DNA of 14,896 nt. Source: Candidatus Moraniibacteriota bacterium. Lineage in GTDB: Bacteria; Patescibacteriota; Minisyncoccia; JAHIHE01; JAGLIN01. Positions 1 to 6,034 of this stretch are shown piece after piece. A program made the translations under genes and the position numbers. The notes under the pieces were generated by a model. The model made no database searches. It had not been told where the DNA came from and worked only from the letters and a program-made list of their open reading frames with translations. Within the stretch, counting starts at the first letter, position 1; each line of letters starts with the position of its first letter. Location of the stretch: the NCBI GenBank assembly GCA_030641185.1, contig DAOWHY010000027.1, forward strand, positions 1 through 14,896. The letters are read 5' to 3'.

Positions 1-56
1 CGGGATTGCTTCGTCGTTCAATTATCCTTCGGATAATTTCACTCCTCGCAATGACA
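1..56 (-). repeat. Hairpin repeat overlapping the 3' end of the aminotransferase gene
   Basis: Read on the minus strand this begins with TGTCAT (56-51) followed by TGCGAG. It contains a perfect 7-bp inner stem, ATTATCC (21-27) against GGATAAT (31-37) with a 3-nt loop, and an outer 5-bp stem, ATTGC (5-9) against GCAAT (48-52). Unpaired stretches of 10-11 nt separate the two stems. The TGTCAT-NNC-GA start is shared with the hairpins at 1445-1480, 1878-1913, 11599-11625 and 11798-11824. The repeat supplies the last five codons and the TGA stop of the upstream aminotransferase gene. It runs to the window edge, so a partner arm outside cannot be excluded. Confidence 0.75.
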
Positions 57-1307
57 TTTTATAACTTTAACAACCCCTTTTACATCTCCTTCATCCATCC
101 TAAAATGCGTTGGCAAATTAACGCATTTTAAACTTACCTCTTCCGCAACTGGACAACTGCCTTTTTTATAATCGCATTTTTCCAAATTAACTTCAATTGG
201 TCCTACCGCCTGCGGAAACCAGTCGCCTAAAATAATATGTTTTCTACGAGCTTTTTTAATTAGCTTTTTTTTATTTTCAACTAAAACCGTGAACCACAAA
301 AATATATTTTTTGAATTCGCTGTTGATTTTGGCAAAATTATATTTTTATTATTAAATAACTTCTCTTGATATAATTTTGCGATATTTATTCTGTGTTCAT
401 TAAACTTGCTTATTAACTTCATTTGATGTAAGACGATTTCTGCCAACGCGTTCGGCATTTTCGCGGGAAAATCTTCCGGTCTTTTATTTTTTCTTTCTTT
501 TTTAGAGTAAGCTTTGGTTATAATTCCCGTCTTAGTTGAAAGATACATTATTATTTTTCCCAAGTTAAAAAAATAATATAATTTTAACGCTTTAAAAGTT
601 ACAATTGGCTGAAAAAGCTGTCTAATAATTAAGGATTTTTTGGGATACGACATTTGATTTCTAAATTCTTTTATTTTTTCTCCAAGTTCATTATTATTGG
701 TTGTAACCATTCCACCAGCAACCGCGGAAATAACTTTATCTCGTCCAAAACTAAAAAACGCCGCGTCACCGATCGTTCCCAATTTTTTATTTTGATATTC
801 CGCGCCCAGTGAATGCGCGCAATCTTCTATAACATACAAATTATGTTTCCTGACAATTTCCATAATTTTATCCATTTCGCACGAATTACCAAAAGTATGC
901 TGGACAATAATTGCTTTCGTTTTGTCTGTAATTTTTTCTTCTATTTTCTCTGGATTTATATTGTAAGTATTTTTTACTATATCAATGTAAACAGGTTTTG
1001 CGCCACACCATTTTATCGTATTAGATAAAGCAACTGTCGTGAATGCTTGTAAAATTACCTCGTCATAATCTTTAATTTCAAAACACTTTAAAATCGCGTA
1101 AAGCCCTGATCTACCGGTATCAAAACTGATCGCCCATCTTGAACTTATATAACCGCAAAACTTTCTTTCTAATTTTCTTGAATCTTTTCCTTTTTGCAGT
1201 TTCCTCCAATTCCATGGCAAAAACAAATATTTACTCGCGATTAAAACATCCCAAATTGTGTAATTGGGAGCGAGAGAAGAAGCGATGGGTTGGAATTTTT
1301 TAAACAT
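39..1307 (-). CDS. DegT/DnrJ/EryC1/StrS-family PLP-dependent aminotransferase
   Basis: A 422-residue fold-type I PLP enzyme of the family that aminates keto-sugars for cell-surface polysaccharides or glycans. The sugar substrate cannot be told from sequence. Visible family marks are SGLYAIL (67-73, phosphate-binding region), the EDCAHSLGA segment (161-169) with the Asp that contacts the PLP pyridine nitrogen, and FFSFGRDK (184-191), where K191 is the expected Schiff-base lysine. A C-terminal CPVAEEVSLKCVNLPTH segment is typical of the family. Length is slightly above the usual 370-400. No Shine-Dalgarno is seen before the ATG, which sits 12 bp after the stop of the small ORF at 1320-1424. The last residues (CHCEE) and the stop lie inside the hairpin repeat at 1-56, so the original C-terminus was probably overwritten. 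Family assignment is firm; the pathway is unknown. Confidence 0.9.
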   Translation of the reverse strand: MFKKFQPIASSLAPNYTIWDVLIASKYLFLPWNWRKLQKGKDSRKLERKFCGYISSRWAISFDTGRSGLYAILKCFEIKDYDEVILQAFTTVALSNTIKWCGAKPVYIDIVKNTYNINPEKIEEKITDKTKAIIVQHTFGNSCEMDKIMEIVRKHNLYVIEDCAHSLGAEYQNKKLGTIGDAAFFSFGRDKVISAVAGGMVTTNNNELGEKIKEFRNQMSYPKKSLIIRQLFQPIVTFKALKLYYFFNLGKIIMYLSTKTGIITKAYSKKERKNKRPEDFPAKMPNALAEIVLHQMKLISKFNEHRINIAKLYQEKLFNNKNIILPKSTANSKNIFLWFTVLVENKKKLIKKARRKHIILGDWFPQAVGPIEVNLEKCDYKKGSCPVAEEVSLKCVNLPTHFRMDEGDVKGVVKVIKCHCEE

Positions 1308-1319
1308 ATTTAGTATATG

Positions 1320-1424
1320 CTATTTACTAAAAACAACCACTATCTCCGGGTTGTGTGGGATGATTTTTATTTTTTCAGCATCCGAAAGGTGATCTATCCA
1401 TTTTTCCTGTTCTTTGGTCAGCAT
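1320..1424 (-). pseudogene. 34-codon ORF, probable N-terminal remnant of a larger gene
   Basis: An ATG at 1424-1422 opens a 34-residue frame ending in TAG 12 bp before the aminotransferase start. The peptide begins MLTKEQEKWIDHLSD and continues KIKIIPHNPEI. It reads like a natural protein start, and its codons (CTG, ACC, CAG, CCG) are richer in G/C than the surrounding non-coding DNA. From memory this opening resembles small GrpB/nucleotidyltransferase-like proteins common in candidate-phyla bacteria, which run to about 170 residues. That match is unverified. If it is right, the gene is cut off after residue 34 and only its N-terminus remains. Alternatively it is a short leader peptide or a genuine microprotein co-transcribed with the aminotransferase. 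The left arm of the GIY-YIG element ends upstream of this ORF. Confidence 0.4.
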
Positions 1425-1444
1425 AAGTTTATTTATAAAGATCT

Positions 1445-1480
1445 TGTCATCTTGAAATGAGCGAAGCGATTGAGAGATCT
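1445..1480 (+). repeat. Left inverted hairpin repeat of the GIY-YIG element
   Basis: Starts TGTCATCTTGAAATGAG and ends GAGAGATCT. It folds as ATCTT/GAGAT (outer stem), AAT/ATT (inner stem) and GC/GC closing a GAA loop, with G/A mismatches between stems. Against the right copy it has T-T for C-C in the 5' outer arm and A for G in the 3' arm, which turns one C:G pair into T:A and another into T:G, so the stem survives. Confidence 0.8.
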
Positions 1481-1496
1481 GAGAGTTAAATTAATA

Positions 1497-1865
1497 TCAT
1501 TGCGATTTATATTTTTCTCTTAATTCTTCAACAGTTTCTTCAGTTATTTGCTCGGTAATTTCATTATCCCTGAAAAGCTTATCGCTTATATCATTTAGAT
1601 TTGGATTAACGCTTTTAATTAAATTATTTTTCTTTTCTCTTCTCCACCCTTTAATCTCTTTTTCTCTCTCCATCATCCTACAAACATCTTCACATTGTTC
1701 AAAATAGACAAGATACTTAAGTTTATATTTTCTGGTAAATTTACAACCAAGATCATTTTTATGTTCAATCATTCTTCTGATGATATTATTAGTAAATCCT
1801 ACATAGAGTATAATCTTTGAATAGTTGGTTAAAATATAGATGTAAAAATTATATTCTTTTTGCAT
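1497..1865 (-). CDS. GIY-YIG (URI-domain) endonuclease, small single-domain type
   Basis: A 122-residue predicted nuclease of the small GIY-YIG/URI class (COG2827-like). The domain fills residues 5-90: FYIYILTN (7-14, the GIY position), YVG (21-23, the YIG position), RR followed by EHK (30-36, catalytic Arg and conserved His), and MEREKEIKGW (65-74), which carries the metal-binding Glu. NLIKSVNPNLND (81-92) closes the domain. A charged tail follows. An in-frame ATG lies 36 nt further upstream, but those 12 codons (MSEAIEGSKNDT) are almost entirely translated hairpin repeat, so I chose the ATG that opens with MQKEYNF. The gene sits exactly between inverted hairpin repeats, suggesting it acts on them. 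Its function could instead be DNA repair or be unrelated to the repeats. No clear ribosome-binding site is seen. Confidence 0.85.
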   Translation of the reverse strand: MQKEYNFYIYILTNYSKIILYVGFTNNIIRRMIEHKNDLGCKFTRKYKLKYLVYFEQCEDVCRMMEREKEIKGWRREKKNNLIKSVNPNLNDISDKLFRDNEITEQITEETVEELREKYKSQ

Positions 1866-1877
1866 AGTATCATTTTT

Positions 1878-1913
1878 AGATCCCTCAATCGCTTCGCTCA
1901 TTTCGGGATGACA
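1878..1913 (-). repeat. Right inverted hairpin repeat of the GIY-YIG element
   Basis: Read on minus it starts TGTCATCCCGAAATGAG and ends GAGGGATCT. It folds as ATCCC/GGGAT, AAT/ATT and GC/GC around a GAA loop, with symmetrical GA/GA internal mismatches. It lies 12 bp before the nuclease ATG, so it forms most of that gene's leader, and 17 bp after the stop of the isomerase gene (1931). Confidence 0.8.
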
Positions 1914-1930
1914 AAAATTACAATAAAAAT

Positions 1931-2890
1931 CTATAACAACCGTGGATAATTTTTTGCCACCGCATCTTTCACTTCTTCCGGTTTTAAAATTCCAAACTCC
2001 GTGATAAAACCGGTTATAAATTCTGAAGGAATAATATCAAAAGCAAAATTAACTATATCAAGTCCTTTTGGCGCATCCGCCCAAACTTCATTACAAGACC
2101 TGATCTCAATGGGAATATCTAAAATATTATAAACTCCTTTCTTAATTTTCAGTAAACTTACGACAATATAAAGGGGAATTTTTTCATGAAAAGCGGAAAG
2201 AGAAATTCCGTAACTTCCTATTTTATTTATAGCCGCGCCATTTAAGGTAACTGCGTCTGAGCCCAATAAAACCATATCAATGCTAAATTTTGGTCCGCTC
2301 TTATTACTAACAACAAACGGCGCCGCGCTGTCTATAATCATAGTAACATCTATCCCACTATCAACCATTTTTTGGGCCGTTGTTCTCCCTAAGAAAACCG
2401 GTCTTGTTTCTGTATTGAAAATCCTGAAATCCACATTATTATTTGCTAATTTTAAAATACTGCGAACGCCAGAAGAATGACAATGAGTAAGGATATTAAG
2501 CGACCTGCTTTTTTTAATTAACGACTTCATTAACTCCAATCCGTTCCTCGTAAACTCTTTTTCATTTTTTTCTATGATATTTTTTAATTCGTTTGTTTTT
2601 TCTTTGAATATTTTTTTACAATCGTTTATGTTTTTTACTTCCGGATCTTGAAGTTCAAAAATTATAAATCCCAATATGTTTTGCGCCATTGTTTCGGTTG
2701 GTTGCGCCCACGCTAATTTTTTGGCAATTTCTTTCATTTTTAAAATAAAATCGATTTTATTTGATGATTCAGTAATTATTTTATCTTGACCTTTAATAAT
2801 AGCGTCAATAACGGTTTTCGCAACACTTGTCGCTCCTCGCAGTTGAAGCGCTTTTACATCCTTAAAAATTTCATCTAATTCTTTATTCAT
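1931..2890 (-). CDS. eIF2B-like sugar-phosphate isomerase, probable ribose-1,5-bisphosphate isomerase
   Basis: A 319-residue member of the eIF2B alpha/beta/delta-MtnA-R15P isomerase superfamily. R15P isomerase converts ribose 1,5-bisphosphate to ribulose 1,5-bisphosphate in the AMP (nucleoside) pathway that feeds form III RuBisCO. Seen here: LQLRGA (16-21), THCHSSG (135-141), TETRP (160-164), IIDSAAP (185-191) and a GSDAVTLNGAAINKIG block (210-225), then FDIIPSEFI near the C-terminus. C137 and D212 fall where the catalytic Cys and Asp of the isomerases lie; true eIF2B subunits lack them, which favours an enzyme. Length matches archaeal R15P isomerases. Neither AMP phosphorylase nor RuBisCO is in the window, so a methylthioribose-1-phosphate isomerase or another sugar-phosphate role remains possible. 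The gene is separated from porA by a terminator-like palindrome and so probably has its own promoter. Confidence 0.75.
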   Translation of the reverse strand: MNKELDEIFKDVKALQLRGATSVAKTVIDAIIKGQDKIITESSNKIDFILKMKEIAKKLAWAQPTETMAQNILGFIIFELQDPEVKNINDCKKIFKEKTNELKNIIEKNEKEFTRNGLELMKSLIKKSRSLNILTHCHSSGVRSILKLANNNVDFRIFNTETRPVFLGRTTAQKMVDSGIDVTMIIDSAAPFVVSNKSGPKFSIDMVLLGSDAVTLNGAAINKIGSYGISLSAFHEKIPLYIVVSLLKIKKGVYNILDIPIEIRSCNEVWADAPKGLDIVNFAFDIIPSEFITGFITEFGILKPEEVKDAVAKNYPRLL

Positions 2891-2948
2891 AATAATGTAT
2901 CAAATTGATTAAACCTTAATATTATTTATTATTGTAAGAAACATTAAC

Positions 2949-3052
2949 TCTTGAAAAAAAATCAAGAAACTTATTAAAACTCGTAGAAATTAATTGTAAT
3001 TAATTGTCCAAAAATAAAAACAACTAATTTCTGTTAATTATTATAAGTTTCT
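2949..3052 (-). terminator. Long imperfect palindrome plus T-tract after porA, likely terminator
   Basis: Nested inverted repeats lie just past the porA stop. The outer arms AGAAACTTAT (2965-2974) and ATAAGTTTCT (3043-3052) pair perfectly over 10 bp. The inner 12-bp arms (2985-2996 and 3021-3032) pair with one mismatch. Both internal loops are exactly 10 nt. In the porA transcript the 3' arm is followed at once by TGATTTTTTTT (2964-2954), as in an intrinsic terminator. A second small hairpin, TCTTGA/TCAAGA (2949-2967), overlaps the base. The symmetric 88-bp palindrome is longer than a terminator needs and might be a decayed repeat element. Confidence 0.6.
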
Positions 3053-3066
3053 ATAAATTACCACAA

Positions 3067-4233
3067 TCACTTCCTCAATCCTATATAATTTATCTTATCA
3101 GAAATATTCTCTTTTATCAAATTATTGAACACTTTTTTAATATCATCAAGTCCAATATTTCTGCCGCCTATTCCATAAATGTAATTATGTAATTTTGGTT
3201 TATTATCTAAATTATACAAAGCGGATCTCACTTCCGTAAAGACGGGACTGTAATTTCCATAGGAAACGGACCTATCTAAAATAGCAGCAGATTTTGCATT
3301 TTTTAACGCCTGCGCAATCTCCGCGTTTGGAAACGGCCTCATCGTTCTTATTTTTATTAGTCCGACTTTCTCTCCTTTTTTTCTTAGATCGTCAACAACC
3401 ATTTTTGCCGTCCCGGCGGTTGAACTAAGAACAATAATTATATGATCAGCATCGTTTGTTTTATATTTTTCAATAAAGCTATATTTTCTCCCTGTTAATT
3501 CGTAAAATTCTTTGTCCACCTTTTTTATTATTTTTCTGCTATTTTCCAACGCCTCTGCTTGTTGATATTTATGTTCAAAAAAATAATCAAACAAATCAAG
3601 CGGGCCAATAGTTATTGGCTTTTTTGTATTTAATAAGGGATGTTTCGGATTATATTTTCCGACAAATTTTTTAACCGTTTTATCTTCCAATATTCTTACA
3701 TTTTGAATACTGTGCGATGTTATAAATCCGTCTTGCATTACCATTACGGGAGTTAAGACATTTTTATTTTCGGCTACTTTAAGAGCGATCAGCATATTGT
3801 CATAAGCTTCTTGCGCGTTCTCGCTGTAAACCTGAATCCATCCCGCGTCTCGTAAAAACATAGAATCTGTATGATCGCAGTGAATATTTATTGGCGCCGA
3901 TAACGCTCTGTTCGCGATAGCCATTACGATTGGAAGCCTGGATCCGGACGCGATATACACAATTTCCGCCATTAAAGCAAGTCCCTGAGAAGCTGTTGCG
4001 GTCATTGCCCTTCCGCCCGCGGCTGAGGCGCCGACCACCGCGCTGAGCGCGCTATGTTCTGATTCAACATTTATTAACTCCGTATCAACTTCTCCATCCG
4101 CCACAAATTGGGCGAATGTTTCAATAATCGGCGTCTGCGGAGTTATGGGATACGCCGCCACGACATCTGGATTAATTTGTTTCATCGCCACGGCCACTGC
4201 TTGTCCGCCAGATAAGGCTTGGTATTTATTCAT
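3067..4233 (-). CDS. porA: Pyruvate (2-oxoacid):ferredoxin oxidoreductase, alpha subunit
   Basis: A 388-residue alpha subunit of the four-part enzyme that oxidises pyruvate with CoA to acetyl-CoA and CO2 and reduces ferredoxin in the cytoplasm. Domain I holds the family signatures AAYPITPQTPIIE (26-38), ESEHSAL (57-63), TASQGLALM (80-88) and NRALSAPINIHCDHTD (108-123), whose Arg and Asn lie near the TPP/CoA site. The second half carries the domain II region (IIIVLSSTAGTAK, then IKIRTMRPFP) and a YGIGGRNI segment. Length is normal for porA. It starts 14 bp after the DUF2330 gene, so the two are probably co-transcribed. The usual partners porB, porG and porD are absent on both sides, which is odd because the TPP-binding beta gene normally follows immediately. 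A close 2-oxoacid paralog is possible, but the PINIHCDH-type motif favours pyruvate. Confidence 0.88.
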   Translation of the reverse strand: MNKYQALSGGQAVAVAMKQINPDVVAAYPITPQTPIIETFAQFVADGEVDTELINVESEHSALSAVVGASAAGGRAMTATASQGLALMAEIVYIASGSRLPIVMAIANRALSAPINIHCDHTDSMFLRDAGWIQVYSENAQEAYDNMLIALKVAENKNVLTPVMVMQDGFITSHSIQNVRILEDKTVKKFVGKYNPKHPLLNTKKPITIGPLDLFDYFFEHKYQQAEALENSRKIIKKVDKEFYELTGRKYSFIEKYKTNDADHIIIVLSSTAGTAKMVVDDLRKKGEKVGLIKIRTMRPFPNAEIAQALKNAKSAAILDRSVSYGNYSPVFTEVRSALYNLDNKPKLHNYIYGIGGRNIGLDDIKKVFNNLIKENISDKINYIGLRK

Positions 4234-4247
4234 AAAATATTAAGTTA

Positions 4248-6005
4248 TTAAATTATTAAATTAGAACGAAATTTATAAACCAAAATAATAATTGCAATTA
4301 ACAATGAGAGCCAGAGAGTAATAAAAAAATATACTACTGTATCCCCTCTTTTGATTTTATGTTCGTGAATTATTGTTTTATAACTTCCATTTTTATAACT
4401 CAGAGACAATGGTTTCATATCTTGACTGTATAAATCAGAATTATCATAATTTCTGGAAATTGTTAAACGGTAAGAATCATTATTATCGTCAGCTATAACA
4501 TACAAATCATCATCCATCTCTTCTTTCGCAAAAGCGCGCCTGAGCTTGGTTAGAAAATATTTTTTGTCAACAATGCTTTTCAAATTCCCTAAATTTTCAA
4601 TTCTATGTATTCTAATTTTATCTTCCTTTTCAAGCATCAATTCCGGATCAATCCAATCGGCATACTCCAAACGAAATTCGGGAGCTTTAACTTTATTTTT
4701 AGTTAAAACATAAAGCAATACTTCATTCGTCTTGTTGTTTTTTTCTATTATTTTTTTTAATTCCCTAGGAAAATACCCTCTCAAATTATTTTTAAGATCG
4801 TGTTTAATTCCATCTTCAGTATAATAGGGAAAAGATTTTTCCAGCTCCCACATCACGCTGTGATATCTTCTTCCGTCAACTTCTCCATAAGAAACTTGAC
4901 ACTCATAACCCATAGAAATTATATTCTTTATATAACTTGGATATTCAGTCCTATTTTGAAAATCCGTAATAATTTGATTAGCAAGATTCTCTGCGATATT
5001 CTGTCTGTCAAATTTATATTCTTCAAATGCTCCACAATCATAAAACTTTATCAAAGCTTCTTCACTATCTTCTCCAATTATTTTTTGAGCTTCATTTTCA
5101 AACCACTGGGAAGTGTTATTTCTTTTCCACCATCTGTTTTCATAAAAATCATATTGCCTTTTAGAATAAGTTATCTTATCAAAAGGTTGATTGTATAATA
5201 AATTTTCATTATAGCCATCGCCATTTTTTATATCTAACCAGACTTCTTCCGCGCAAATATCAAGCCAGCGATCAAAAAATGTTGCGACATTATTCTTATA
5301 TTTTTCTAATTCCGGACGAATAGAAATAATTTTTGACACATAATCATCTGCGCTTAGAGTGGAAAATTGAGTTATTTTTAAGGGATATATAATATTATCT
5401 GTTTTGAAGCTAAGTTTTATCGGATGCAATTCTTTATTATTATCTTCGTCAATTTTCATTGCTGTAAAGAACCAGTTTTTATTTATATACCAATCAAGCA
5501 ATTCTTTAGCCTCTTCCGGAACTTGATATTTATTAATTGTGAGCCATTTATATAAACCTTCCGAACCTTCCGCCGATAAAATAGACACTTCATACGCTCC
5601 TATTTTTTCTCTTGAATAAACAATAATTTTTTCTTCGTCGGCAAACATATTCGTTGGTCCCAAATTGCCCTTATAAGTGGAATCGTATTTTACATTTGGT
5701 TTGGTAATCTCATGCAATTCTACAAATAAAGCGGCTGGTGCTTCGGTCACTTTTGGCAAACTCGGAGTCGGCACAATCCAAACAAATTTGCTCGCATCTC
5801 CCTGATGCCCAACATTTAGATATAACTCTTCGTTATTATTTTCAAAAACAATCAATGCCGTTTGATGCGGTTCATATAAATCTTCTTTTTCAAAAGGAAT
5901 AAAAATGCCATCAGCCTGGACTAAACTAAAAGAAAGAAGAAAAAAGTAAATAACAGAAAAAAATAATGCTGTTGTTTTGTTTTTTTTAATTTTTAACATA
6001 AGCAT
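4248..6005 (-). CDS. Exported DUF2330-family protein with C-terminal membrane anchor
   Basis: A 585-residue secreted protein of unknown function. A signal peptide occupies residues 1-31: basic KIKKNK, a long hydrophobic core, and likely cleavage after SLVQA. The mature start (DGIFIPFEKEDLYEPHQTALI), then LYLNVGHQGDASKFVWIVPTP (61-81) and the LFVELHEITKP stretch (93-103), match the DUF2330 pattern as I know it. The middle is long, aromatic and charged without a recognised catalytic motif. Residues about 557-577 form one transmembrane helix followed by a short basic tail (KFRSN), so most of the protein should be outside the membrane. It lies 29 bp after the debranching enzyme and 14 bp before porA, apparently in one transcript, but an envelope protein has no obvious link to either. 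An in-frame ATG two codons downstream is an equally good start. Confidence 0.8.
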   Translation of the reverse strand: MLMLKIKKNKTTALFFSVIYFFLLSFSLVQADGIFIPFEKEDLYEPHQTALIVFENNNEELYLNVGHQGDASKFVWIVPTPSLPKVTEAPAALFVELHEITKPNVKYDSTYKGNLGPTNMFADEEKIIVYSREKIGAYEVSILSAEGSEGLYKWLTINKYQVPEEAKELLDWYINKNWFFTAMKIDEDNNKELHPIKLSFKTDNIIYPLKITQFSTLSADDYVSKIISIRPELEKYKNNVATFFDRWLDICAEEVWLDIKNGDGYNENLLYNQPFDKITYSKRQYDFYENRWWKRNNTSQWFENEAQKIIGEDSEEALIKFYDCGAFEEYKFDRQNIAENLANQIITDFQNRTEYPSYIKNIISMGYECQVSYGEVDGRRYHSVMWELEKSFPYYTEDGIKHDLKNNLRGYFPRELKKIIEKNNKTNEVLLYVLTKNKVKAPEFRLEYADWIDPELMLEKEDKIRIHRIENLGNLKSIVDKKYFLTKLRRAFAKEEMDDDLYVIADDNNDSYRLTISRNYDNSDLYSQDMKPLSLSYKNGSYKTIIHEHKIKRGDTVVYFFITLWLSLLIAIIILVYKFRSNLII

Positions 6006-6034
6006 GATTTTAAATATTTATTTAATGATGCAAT

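Larger units (their letters stand above)
1445..1913 (-). mobile_element. Putative GIY-YIG element: nuclease gene between 36-bp inverted hairpin repeats
   Basis: Two 36-bp repeats (1445-1480 on plus, 1878-1913 on minus) face inward, match at 33 of 36 positions and enclose one small GIY-YIG nuclease gene. Nothing else fits inside: 16 bp separate the left arm from the gene's stop codon and 12 bp separate the right arm from its ATG. The whole unit is 469 bp. No obvious target-site duplication is seen in the flanks, which are AT-rich. The boundaries are the repeat ends; the true element ends could lie a few bases out. The layout resembles a minimal autonomous element or a REP-like sequence carrying its own nuclease gene. 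Mobility is inferred, not shown. Confidence 0.5.

Noticed and set aside
39..41. Alternative genetic code with UGA read as glycine
   Set aside because: The aminotransferase, GIY-YIG and porA genes all end at TGA at sensible lengths, with no internal TGA needed elsewhere.
813..1028. Plus-strand open frame inside the aminotransferase gene
   Set aside because: It lies opposite a well-conserved PLP enzyme, is low-complexity aromatic sequence, and has no independent signal. The same holds for plus-strand frames at 2280-2480, 4800-5198, 5977-6201, 6340-6531, 8160-8453, 8972-9226, 9535-9747 and 13420-13818.
1432..1930. Target-site duplication flanking the GIY-YIG element
   Set aside because: The bases outside the two arms are AT-rich and I could not align any convincing direct repeat.
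3067..4233. porA as part of a complete por operon in this window
   Set aside because: Both neighbouring genes are clearly other families, and no beta, gamma or delta subunit frame is present.
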